In this document: positions 1 through 5,343 of the stretch, piece after piece
Numbering within the stretch: position 1 is the stretch's first letter
Layout of the letters: each line of letters opens with the position of its first letter
Assembly (NCBI GenBank): GCA_025359585.1
Contig: JANYFX010000099.1
Location: forward strand, 1-6,894
DNA: 6,894 bases
Direction of reading: 5' to 3'
Source: Rhizobacter sp.
GTDB lineage: Bacteria; Pseudomonadota; Gammaproteobacteria; Burkholderiales; Burkholderiaceae_C
Position numbers and translations under genes: made by a program
The notes under the pieces: generated by a model
What the model was told of the DNA's origin: nothing
The model's database searches: none
What the model saw: the letters and a program-made list of their open reading frames with translations, nothing else

Positions 1-356
1 GCCGCAGCGTTGTCGCCGTCGACGGAGCCGAAGTTGCCCTGGCCGTCGACCAGCATGTGGCGCAACGAGAATTCTTGCGCCATGCGCACGATCGTGTCGT
101 AGACCGACTGGTCGCCGTGCGGGTGGTACTTGCCGATCACGTCGCCGACGATGCGAGCCGACTTCTTGTACGGCCGGTTCCAGTCGTTGTTCAGCTCGTG
201 CATCGCAAACAGTGCGCGCCGGTGCACCGGCTTGAGGCCGTCTCGGGCATCCGGTAGGGCGCGGCCCACGATCACGCTCATCGCGTAATCGAGGTACGAC
301 CGGCGCATTTCCTCTTCCAGGCTGATGGGCAGCGTTTCCTTGGCGAACTGAGTCAT
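1..356 (-). CDS. gyrA: DNA gyrase subunit A, N-terminal part (cut by window edge)
   Basis: GyrA is the DNA-cleaving subunit of gyrase, the ATP-dependent type II topoisomerase that introduces negative supercoils. The window shows residues 1-118, starting at the ATG complement of 354-356. Visible family hallmarks are SYLDYAMSVIVGRALPD (about 20-36), DGLKPVHRR (39-47), the helix-turn-helix/QRDR stretch IGKYHPHGD (74-82) and LVDGQGNFGS (102-111). The start aligns without gaps to remembered E. coli GyrA, so residue numbers match; the catalytic Tyr122 lies just past the left edge. Position 83, Ser in E. coli, is Gln here (codon at 108-110), followed by Ser84; Asp87 is kept. No Shine-Dalgarno sequence precedes the start; an A7 tract lies four bases upstream instead. 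The gene is transcribed divergently from ompA. The identification is essentially certain. Confidence 0.98.
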   Translation of the reverse strand, partial: MTQFAKETLPISLEEEMRRSYLDYAMSVIVGRALPDARDGLKPVHRRALFAMHELNNDWNRPYKKSARIVGDVIGKYHPHGDQSVYDTIVRMAQEFSLRHMLVDGQGNFGSVDGDNAA

Positions 357-418
357 GCGGTTTTTTTGCGACGAAGCCTGAGGAGGGCGCTCGGAGCCGG
401 CAAATTTCTGCAGTGCAC

Positions 419-450
419 CCAACGCAACCCAAGATTGTAATTGGCGTTGG
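419..450. repeat. Inverted repeat spanning the gyrA -10 region
   Basis: CCAACGC at 419-425 and GCGTTGG at 444-450 form perfect 7-bp arms 18 bp apart, with the candidate gyrA -10 box between them. Supercoiling-sensitive or repressor control could act here, but no known operator consensus is recognised, and the arms could equally form a hairpin or be chance. Confidence 0.35.
434..439 (-). promoter_or_regulatory. Candidate -10 box of gyrA
   Basis: Read on the minus strand the hexamer is TACAAT (5 of 6 to TATAAT), placing the transcription start near 427 and giving a leader of about 70 nt before the gyrA ATG. No good -35 lies at 16-18 bp spacing; a TTGCTT is 22 bp upstream, which is too far. A sigma-70-type promoter is inferred. 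Confidence 0.35.
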
Positions 451-630
451 CTGTCGCGACGAAGCAACATCAACCCGGCCGAGCGCCCGGCGGTGCCCCA
501 AAAAGAGGTTCGTCGAATGCCCTATGGCACAATAAGTCGGTCGGTGGTCAGCGCCCGTGCTGCGGGAGTTAACCAGTACTTTCCGATTCCGGTTCGGACG
601 TTTTGCAGAACATTACTGCGCCTTCCCTCG

Positions 631-637
631 AGAGGAG
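631..637 (+). promoter_or_regulatory. Ribosome binding site deciding the ompA start
   Basis: AGAGGAG lies four bases before the ATG at 642. An in-frame TTG at 603 would extend the protein by 13 residues, but it has no comparable site and would bury the signal peptide, so the ATG is preferred. Confidence 0.8.
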
Positions 638-641
638 AATC

Positions 642-1319
642 ATGAAGAAACTGAACAAGGTGGCGTCGCTCTTTGCAACCGCTGCCCTCGCTACTTCCAT
701 GTCCGGCGCGTTCGCGCAGTCGGTTGACAACTGGGTCAACGGCAGCGGTGGATTGCCCTGGAAGAATGGCACCAACGAACTTTGCTGGCGTGATGGCACG
801 TGGACCCCCGCCACTGCTCTGGCCGATTGCGATGGCGCGATCAAGCCGATGGCTGCTCCGGCGCCCGCGCCCGCACCCGCACCCGCCGCTGCTCCGGCAC
901 CCGCACCTGTGGCAGCCCCTGTCGCACCGCCGCCCCCGCCGCCTCCGCCCGCTCCGGTGAGCGAGAAGGTGACCTTCGCCGCTGACGCGTTCTTCGACGT
1001 GGCGAAGTGGAACCTGAAGCCAGAAGGCAAGGCCAAGCTCGACGACCTGGTCAGCAAGATGAGTGGCATCAACCTCGAAGTGATCATCGCCGTCGGCCAC
1101 ACCGACTCCGATGGTGGCGACGCTTACAACCAGAAGCTGTCGGTTCAGCGCTCGGAATCCGTGAAGGCCTATCTGGTCAGCAAGGGCATCGAGAAAAACC
1201 GCGTCTACACCGAAGGCAAGGGCGAGAAGCAGCCGGTCGCCGACAACAAGACGAAGGAAGGCAAGCAAAAGAACCGCCGCGTCGAAATCGAAGTGGTCGG
1301 TACGCGCACCAAGAAGTAA
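642..1319 (+). CDS. ompA: OmpA-family outer-membrane/peptidoglycan-binding protein (short, no beta-barrel)
   Basis: This envelope protein of 225 residues is predicted to tether the outer membrane to peptidoglycan. Residues 1-25 form a signal peptide (KK start, hydrophobic core, cleavage after AFA). Residues 26-66 are a small module rich in Trp and Gly with Cys48 and Cys63, which could form a disulfide. Residues 71-106 are a low-complexity Ala-Pro linker ending in eight consecutive prolines. Residues 107-220 are the OmpA C-terminal domain: the GHTDSDG loop (152-158), then LSVQRSESVKAYL and the closing NRRVEIEV strand. Asp155 and Arg170, 15 residues apart, match the pair that binds diaminopimelate in OmpA-like domains. 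Classical OmpA has an eight-stranded barrel of about 170 residues that is absent here; Burkholderiales commonly carry this short form. It is monocistronic, with its own terminator downstream. The domain assignment is secure; how the N-terminus attaches to the outer membrane is not evident, since there is no lipobox. Confidence 0.93.
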   Translation: MKKLNKVASLFATAALATSMSGAFAQSVDNWVNGSGGLPWKNGTNELCWRDGTWTPATALADCDGAIKPMAAPAPAPAPAPAAAPAPAPVAAPVAPPPPPPPPAPVSEKVTFAADAFFDVAKWNLKPEGKAKLDDLVSKMSGINLEVIIAVGHTDSDGGDAYNQKLSVQRSESVKAYLVSKGIEKNRVYTEGKGEKQPVADNKTKEGKQKNRRVEIEVVGTRTKK

Positions 1320-1339
1320 TCGGCTTCGTGCTGAACTTG

Positions 1340-1363
1340 AAAACCCCGCTCCGGCGGGGTTTT
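1340..1363 (+). terminator. Intrinsic terminator of ompA
   Basis: AAAACCCCG (1340-1348) pairs perfectly with CGGGGTTTT (1355-1363). The C1349-G1354 pair extends the stem to 10 bp, closing a UCCG loop of the very stable cUNCGg tetraloop class. The hairpin begins 20 bases after the ompA stop. The A-tract/T-tract symmetry would let it work on either strand. Confidence 0.9.
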
Positions 1364-1401
1364 CTGCTTTCTGGGTTCCTCATTCGCCGCCGGGCATTCG
1401 C

Positions 1402-1407
1402 TACGAT
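1402..1407 (+). promoter_or_regulatory. Candidate -10 box of ubiG, possibly giving a leaderless mRNA
   Basis: TACGAT (4 of 6 to consensus) ends seven bases before the ubiG ATG, so a start at the usual distance would fall on or next to the A of the ATG. The only SD-like bases before the ATG are a weak AGG at 1408-1410. No convincing -35 is visible, so the call is tentative. Confidence 0.35.
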
Positions 1408-1413
1408 AGGCGC

Positions 1414-2124
1414 ATGACTCAAACGCTCAATGCCGATCCCCAGGAACTCGCCAAGTTCAGTGATCTCGCGCACCGCTGGTGGGACACCGAAAGCGAGTTT
1501 CGCCCGCTACACCAGATCAACCCCTTGCGGCTCGACTGGATCGACGCACACGCCCCGCTCACGGGCAAGCGGGTGCTCGACGTAGGCTGCGGTGGTGGCA
1601 TCCTGTCGGATTCGATGGCACGGCGCGGCGCCACGGTGCTCGGTATCGATCTCGCCGCCAAGCCGCTGAAAGTGGCGCAGCTGCATGCACTCGAAGCCGG
1701 TACCCCCAACGTCGAATACCGCGAGGTCGCGGCCGAGGCCCTGGCCGCAGAAATGCCCGGCAGTTTCGATGTCGTCACCTGCATGGAGATGCTGGAGCAC
1801 GTGCCCGATCCGTCTTCGATCGTCGCCGCTTGCACGGCGCTCGTGAAGCCAGGCGGCTGGGTGTTCTTCTCCACCATCAACCGCAATGCCAAGGCCTTTG
1901 TTTTTGCCATCGTCGGCGCCGAGCACCTGTTGCAGCTGCTGCCCAAGGGCACCCACGAGTACGCCAAGTTCATTCGCCCGAGCGAGCTGGCGCAGTGGTG
2001 TCGCCATGAAGCGCTCGACCTGGTCGACACACGCGGCATGCAATACAACCCCATCACCCGCCGCTACTGGCTTTCGGCCGATACCAGCGTCAACTACCTG
2101 CTGGCTTGCAGACGCACCGCATGA
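1414..2124 (+). CDS. ubiG: Ubiquinone biosynthesis O-methyltransferase UbiG
   Basis: UbiG carries out both SAM-dependent O-methylations in ubiquinone synthesis: of the 2-polyprenyl-6-hydroxyphenol and of the 3-demethylubiquinol intermediates. The 236-residue product has the usual length. Its conserved N-terminal block is ELAKFSDLAHRWWDTESEFRPLH (11-33). SAM-binding motif I is VLDVGCGGGILS (54-65), the acidic Asp79 ends strand 2 (GIDL), and the MEMLEHVPDP block is at 124-133. KPGG is at 145-148, and the INRNAKAF...LLPKGTHEYAKFIRPSEL segment (155-192) corresponds to the region of E. coli UbiG linked to membrane lipid contact. The chosen ATG fits the family N-terminus. It follows the ompA terminator, so it needs its own promoter, and its last four bases (ATGA) overlap the start of the next gene, indicating translational coupling. 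The identification is very secure. Confidence 0.97.
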   Translation: MTQTLNADPQELAKFSDLAHRWWDTESEFRPLHQINPLRLDWIDAHAPLTGKRVLDVGCGGGILSDSMARRGATVLGIDLAAKPLKVAQLHALEAGTPNVEYREVAAEALAAEMPGSFDVVTCMEMLEHVPDPSSIVAACTALVKPGGWVFFSTINRNAKAFVFAIVGAEHLLQLLPKGTHEYAKFIRPSELAQWCRHEALDLVDTRGMQYNPITRRYWLSADTSVNYLLACRRTA

Positions 2125-2798
2125 AGTCGGCAGACGGTGTGGCGATTCGGGCGGTGCTGTTCGACCTCGACGGTACTCTGATCGACAGCGCACCCGACCT
2201 GGCCGGTGCCGGCAATGACATGCGCGTGGCCCGCGGCCTGGCGCCGTACCCGTTGGCGCACTTTCGCTCGATGGTCGGTTCCGGTGCGCGCGGCATGGTC
2301 GGGCGCGCGTTCGATGTTGCGCCAGCCGCGCCTGAGTTCGCAGCCTTGCGTGACGAGTTCCTCCAGCGCTACGAGGCCCGCATGGCACAAGAGACGCGCG
2401 TCTTCCCCGAGATGCTGCCGGTGCTCGATGCGTTGGATGGGTACGCTCTGCCGTGGGGCATCGTCACCAACAAGGCAACGCGCTACAGCGAGCCGCTGGT
2501 GGGCCTGCTCGGTTTGTCCGCACGGGCAGCCACCCTCGTCTGCGGCGACACCACGGCGCACTCCAAACCCCACCCCGAGCCGCTGTTCGAAGCGGCTCGG
2601 CGCATCGGTGTTGAGCCCGCTGCCTGCGTCTACGTAGGCGACGATTTGCGCGACGTTCAAGCCGGCAAGGCAGCCGGCATGGCCACGATCGCCGTGGCCT
2701 GGGGTTACCTCGGTCTCGGTGAGACCATCGACATCTGGGGTGCCGACCACATCGTGCAAACACCGCAGCAGCTCTTGCAGTTGCTCGCGATGGCCTAA
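2121..2798 (+). CDS. mupP: HAD-family phosphatase, probable N-acetylmuramic acid 6-phosphate phosphatase MupP (often annotated Gph)
   Basis: This is a subfamily IA HAD phosphatase of 225 residues. Motif I is DLDGT (15-19; nucleophile Asp15, acid/base Asp17), motif II VTNK (Thr116), motif III SKPHPEP (Lys149), and motif IV GDDLRD (173-178; Asp174, Asp175, Asp178). The cap lies at about 25-95. Such proteins are usually labelled phosphoglycolate phosphatase. MupP is preferred because in Pseudomonas the gene directly after ubiG, also near gyrA, is mupP. The blocks GARGMV, WGIVTNKATRYSEP, VGDDLRDVQAGKAAG and WGAD resemble MupP as I remember it. MupP dephosphorylates MurNAc-6-phosphate so that AmgK and MurU can return it to UDP-MurNAc, bypassing MurA. 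A TTG at 2106 is in frame, but the ATG at 2121 overlapping the ubiG stop fits coupling and places motif I normally. The fold is certain; the substrate is inferred. Confidence 0.85.
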   Translation: MKSADGVAIRAVLFDLDGTLIDSAPDLAGAGNDMRVARGLAPYPLAHFRSMVGSGARGMVGRAFDVAPAAPEFAALRDEFLQRYEARMAQETRVFPEMLPVLDALDGYALPWGIVTNKATRYSEPLVGLLGLSARAATLVCGDTTAHSKPHPEPLFEAARRIGVEPAACVYVGDDLRDVQAGKAAGMATIAVAWGYLGLGETIDIWGADHIVQTPQQLLQLLAMA

Positions 2799-2801
2799 AC
2801 T
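2775..2801 (+). promoter_or_regulatory. Candidate tmRNA promoter overlapping the mupP stop codon
   Basis: TTGCAG (2775-2780) and TAAACT (2796-2801) are separated by 15 bp, and the -10 lies nine bases before the mature 5' end at 2811. The -10 hexamer contains the mupP TAA stop. Only 12 bases separate mupP from ssrA, so any dedicated promoter must sit inside mupP. The short spacing makes this moderate at best; processing from a ubiG-mupP-ssrA transcript is the alternative. Confidence 0.35.
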
Positions 2802-2810
2802 ACAGGCTCT

Positions 2811-3181
2811 GGGGCTGACCTGGCTTCGACGAAGGTGCGGAGTTGGAACAGGGCACGCCGAGCACCAGTTCGCTCGTAAAACCACTGGAAACAAAGTAAC
2901 TGCGAACGATCAAACGTACGCCCTCGCCGCTTAAAACCGGTGAGCTTCGCAACAGTTGGCCGATGGGCTGGGCCTGAGGGGTAACCTGAAGGCTGCGAAG
3001 TCATACACATTGGCTCGTCCTGAGTTGGGTCACTCTTCACAGGACTAAATCTAGTGAATCGAAAAGTGGGTAGCGTGCTGCTGCGCGACCTGCGGATCTA
3101 AAACCAAATCAGTCAGCTAAGCGTGTAGATCTGCCCGGCAATGGCTTTCGGACGGGGGTTCGATTCCCCCCAGCTCCACCA
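2811..3181 (+). ncRNA. ssrA: Transfer-messenger RNA (tmRNA, 10Sa RNA), one-piece
   Basis: tmRNA with SmpB rescues ribosomes stalled on broken mRNAs and tags the unfinished protein for proteolysis. The 371-nt gene starts GGGGCTGACCTGGCTTCGAC, the typical 5' half of the tRNA-like domain. It ends with a T-arm (GGGGG 3154-3158, loop TTCGATT 3159-3165, CCCCC 3166-3170), then CAGCTCC, discriminator A and encoded CCA (3179-3181). The acceptor stem GGGGCUG/CAGCUCC pairs over 7 bp with one G-U. The messenger part lies at 2902-2934. The order is continuous, so this is not a permuted two-piece tmRNA. It is followed by a strong terminator. The 5' and 3' ends were set by acceptor pairing. Confidence 0.96.
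2902..2934 (+). other. tmRNA tag-peptide reading frame (ANDQTYALAA)
   Basis: The resume codon GCG at 2902 follows AGTAACT and opens a ten-codon frame ending in TAA at 2932-2934. The predicted tag is ANDQTYALAA, preceded by the Ala carried on tmRNA itself. It keeps the AND start and the ALAA end recognised by ClpXP/SspB-type machinery in proteobacteria (E. coli: ANDENYALAA), with Gln-Thr in the middle. Confidence 0.92.
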
Positions 3182-3213
3182 GACGACAGTTCGGCGTTGA
3201 CCGCCGATGAATG

Positions 3214-3250
3214 AAGCTCCTGAGTACATCAACGACTCGGGAGCTTTTTT
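3214..3250 (+). terminator. Intrinsic terminator of ssrA
   Basis: AAGCTCCTGAGT (3214-3225) pairs with ACTCGGGAGCTT (3235-3246) over 12 bp with one G-U, around a 9-nt loop. A run of six Ts follows at 3245-3250. It lies 32 bases past the tmRNA 3' end, so the precursor would need 3' trimming. Confidence 0.93.
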
Positions 3251-3299
3251 CATTGACCCTCAAGAGCGTCGATGACCTTGGCTCGGAAGGAATCCGCCG

Positions 3300-4100
3300 A
3301 TGACACCGCAAGACCTGCTCGATCACTTCGACACCGGTCGACTCTGGCCCGACGCCAGCGCCGGCCCGGCCTTCACCGATCTGCCGGCCGCTTATCGAGC
3401 GGCGCTTGCGGTCCGTGCGCTGCGCATGGCGCGCGGCGAAGTTCCGCGCGGCTACAAGATCGGCTTCACCAACCGCAACATCTGGCCGCGCTACAACGTC
3501 TTCGCGCCGATCTGGGGCTCGGTGTGGAACACCACGCTGGCCTTCGGTGATGGGGGTGAAGGCCGCGTTTCTCTGGCCGGGCTCTGCCAGCCGCGGATCG
3601 AGCCCGAAGCCGTGTTCGGCATGGCGGCAACGCCCCGCCCCGATGCGAGTCTCGACGACCTGTTCGATGCGCTGGAATGGGTGGCGCCGGGCTTCGAGGT
3701 GGTGCAGTCGCATCAGCCCGGCTGGAAATTCACCGCCCCTGAAACCGTGGCAGACGGTGGCTTGCACGCGCGGCTGCTCGTGGGTCGGAAGCTGCCGATC
3801 GGCGAACTCGCCCGCGATGCCCGGGAGCTTCAGGACGTGCTTTCCGGCACCCGCCTGCGGCTCTGCCGGAGCGGTGCGCTGGTCGAAGAAGGTGCGGGCG
3901 CCAACGTGCTAGACAACCCGCTGCGCGCGTTGCACTACTTCCTGACGGAACTGCGCGAATGCGCCGGCGCGTCCGACTTGCAGGCCGGCGACGTGATCAC
4001 GACCGGCACCTGGACCGATGCCTGGCCGGTGCAGCCCGGTGAACAATGGAGCGCTGAATTCAGCGCCGCCTTACCCACCTTGACGCTGACGTTTTTGTAG
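3300..4100 (+). CDS. 2-keto-4-pentenoate hydratase-family protein (FAH superfamily)
   Basis: The 266-residue product matches the MhpD/DmpE-type hydratase/decarboxylase family. These enzymes add water to 2-hydroxypenta-2,4-dienoate (giving 4-hydroxy-2-oxovalerate) or act on related 2-keto-enoic acids after meta ring cleavage. Seen in the sequence: GYKIGFTNR (51-59), IEPEAVF (100-106) with Glu101 and Glu103, and GFEVVQSH (131-138) with Glu133. These three acidic residues are placed like the divalent-metal ligands of the family. The C-terminal GTWTDAWPVQPGE (236-248) matches the conserved GT...PV.PG block. The ATG at 3300 has GGAAGGA eight bases upstream (3285-3291). A TTGACC (3253-3258) right after the ssrA terminator could be a -35, but no matching -10 is seen. 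No ring-cleavage dioxygenase, aldolase or dehydrogenase gene accompanies it, so the real substrate is unknown. Confidence 0.88.
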   Translation: MTPQDLLDHFDTGRLWPDASAGPAFTDLPAAYRAALAVRALRMARGEVPRGYKIGFTNRNIWPRYNVFAPIWGSVWNTTLAFGDGGEGRVSLAGLCQPRIEPEAVFGMAATPRPDASLDDLFDALEWVAPGFEVVQSHQPGWKFTAPETVADGGLHARLLVGRKLPIGELARDARELQDVLSGTRLRLCRSGALVEEGAGANVLDNPLRALHYFLTELRECAGASDLQAGDVITTGTWTDAWPVQPGEQWSAEFSAALPTLTLTFL

Positions 4101-4190
4101 CGGCCGCGCAGGCAGTGCCAGACCCCAGGCGAGCCGCGTCTGTGGGCAGGCCTGCTAACCTGCCGTGGCCTCTTCACGCTCCAGACCGTC

Positions 4191-5306
4191 GTGCCCGACT
4201 CACTTCTTCTGATCCTCTTCGACGCCGCGCTGCGCGGCACGCTGCTGGCCTTGCTGCTGTTGCTGGCGGCCGTTCTGTGGCGCGACCGTCCGCACCTGAG
4301 CACCGCGCGTGCCGGTGCCGCCCTGGCCTTGGGTTTGTGCGTTCAGGTCGTCAGCTCCACGCCGCTGTTCGAAGCGCTCGTGCCGCGCCTGTGGCAAGCG
4401 CCGCTGGTGGCGGTGTCGGTGGGCAACGCGGTGCTGTTCTGGGTCTTCGTGCAAGCCTTGTTCGACGACGAATTTTCGCTGCGGCCCGTGCACGGTGTGG
4501 CCTGGCTGGCGGTGGCGGCGTTGAGCGGCTTCAACTGTGCGGTGAGCGCTGGCAGCACGTCGGTCGTGGCGCCGGTGTTGATCGGCGTGCAGCGGGCCGT
4601 GCCGCTGGCGTTCGCGGTGCTCGCCGCGCTGGCCGCGGCGTCGCACTGGCGCTCTGACCTGGTGGAGGGACGGCGCCGCTTGCGGCTCTTCATCGTGGTC
4701 ACCGGCATTGCCTACACCGTGGTGTTGCTGGCCGCCCGATGGGGTTCGCCGCGTGGCCAGCTTTCGCCGCTGCTGGCGAGCGTCGATGTGGCGACCTTGC
4801 TGGTCATCGTCGCTGTGGTCGCGTGCCGAATGCTTCACCTGGGCGGGTCCGACCTTTTCCCGTCCGCTCCCACTCGATTGGCGCCAGACGCGCCGGGGCC
4901 CGAACGTGCCGACCCTGCATTGCCGAGCCCGCTCGAGCCCGCCCCCGATCCGGCAGAAGAGCGCCTCGCTGTCGCGTTGCAGCGCCTGATGCTCGGTGAG
5001 CGCGCGTACCGCACCGAAGACCTGACCGTCGCGGGCCTGGCCGCCCGCCTGGCCGTGCCCGAATACCGGCTTCGTCGGCTGATCAACCAGCGCCTGGGGC
5101 ACCGCAACTTCAACGCCTTCATCAACGGCTTCCGGCTCGACGAAGCGCGCTCGGCACTGGCCGACCCGGCCCGGCGTGACTTGCCGGTGCTGACGATCGC
5201 GCTCGACGCGGGCTTTCAGTCCATCGGCCCGTTCAACCGTGCGTTCAAGGCGGGTACCGGGCTCACTCCGACCGAATTTCGCCGGCAAAAGCTGGCCGAT
5301 TCCTGA
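4191..5306 (+). CDS. Membrane-anchored AraC-family transcriptional regulator
   Basis: The 371-residue protein joins an N-terminal membrane domain to a C-terminal AraC/XylS DNA-binding domain. Hydrophobic segments lie near 3-29, 41-57, 70-91, 101-119, 124-150, 164-182 and 196-214, suggesting about seven passes. A Pro/Ala-rich linker (about 218-256) leads to two helix-turn-helix motifs. The first is in EDLTVAGLAARLAVPEYRLR (276-295); the second is around LTIALDAGFQSIGPFNRAFK (334-353), followed by GLTPTEFRR, the usual AraC signature. Such proteins are thought to sense an envelope or lipid signal and bind DNA from the membrane; the ligand is unknown. The GTG start at 4191 is the only usual initiation codon after the in-frame stop at 4098 and has no clear Shine-Dalgarno. 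TAACCT at 4156-4161 preceded by TGC resembles an extended -10. The hydrolase gene downstream is a candidate target by position only. Confidence 0.88.
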   Translation: MPDSLLLILFDAALRGTLLALLLLLAAVLWRDRPHLSTARAGAALALGLCVQVVSSTPLFEALVPRLWQAPLVAVSVGNAVLFWVFVQALFDDEFSLRPVHGVAWLAVAALSGFNCAVSAGSTSVVAPVLIGVQRAVPLAFAVLAALAAASHWRSDLVEGRRRLRLFIVVTGIAYTVVLLAARWGSPRGQLSPLLASVDVATLLVIVAVVACRMLHLGGSDLFPSAPTRLAPDAPGPERADPALPSPLEPAPDPAEERLAVALQRLMLGERAYRTEDLTVAGLAARLAVPEYRLRRLINQRLGHRNFNAFINGFRLDEARSALADPARRDLPVLTIALDAGFQSIGPFNRAFKAGTGLTPTEFRRQKLADS

Positions 5307-5343
5307 GTTCGGCCAACCGGAACCCGATGTTTCCAGGCTTCGG

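Larger units (their letters stand above)
357..641. other. Divergent gyrA/ompA intergenic control region
   Basis: No coding potential is visible in these 285 bases. On the minus strand there is a good -10 box for gyrA (complement of 434-439) flanked by a 7-bp dyad. A 10-bp direct repeat, GCGACGAAGC, occurs at 368-377 and 456-465. On the plus strand the A/T-richer stretch 523-537 (around CTATGGCACAATAAG) is the likeliest ompA promoter core, with a weak upstream TTCGTC at 509-514. That would give ompA a leader of roughly 100 nt. The promoter placement for ompA is tentative because the -35/-10 spacing is poor for most pairings. Confidence 0.5.

Noticed and set aside
379..387. GAGGAGGG on the plus strand as a ribosome site for a small gene
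   Set aside because: No start codon follows at a suitable distance, and the stretch lies in the gyrA leader.
525..540. TGGCAC at 525-530 as a sigma-54 -24 element for ompA
   Set aside because: The required TTGC-type -12 element is missing at the right distance (GTCGG is there instead).
522..1268. Long minus-strand open frames opposite ompA (522-1268 and 569-1102)
   Set aside because: They lie antisense to a gene with clear signal peptide and OmpA domain. Their translations are Gly/Ala/Arg low-complexity mirrors of the Ala-Pro linker, as expected in GC-rich DNA.
1507..2388. Minus-strand open frame of 293 codons opposite ubiG and mupP
   Set aside because: It covers two well-identified genes in antisense, its product is rich in Arg, Gly and His without recognisable motifs, and it has no ribosome site.
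2795..3040. Open frames running through the tmRNA gene (for example minus strand 2795-3040)
   Set aside because: The region is fully explained by the structured tmRNA; apart from the tag frame it is not translated.
3154..3250. tmRNA 3' end as an integration site for a genomic island
   Set aside because: The tmRNA end is intact and followed at once by its terminator. I see no integrase gene and no second copy of the tmRNA 3' sequence in the window.
4100..4107. GCGGCCGC 8-bp palindrome just after the hydratase gene
   Set aside because: This is a common chance palindrome (a NotI site) in GC-rich DNA, with no flanking symmetry to suggest an operator or terminator.
5307..5323. GTTCGG/CCGGAAC hairpin right after the regulator stop as a terminator
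   Set aside because: The stem is only six pairs with a bulge, and no proper T-run follows, so termination is not supported.
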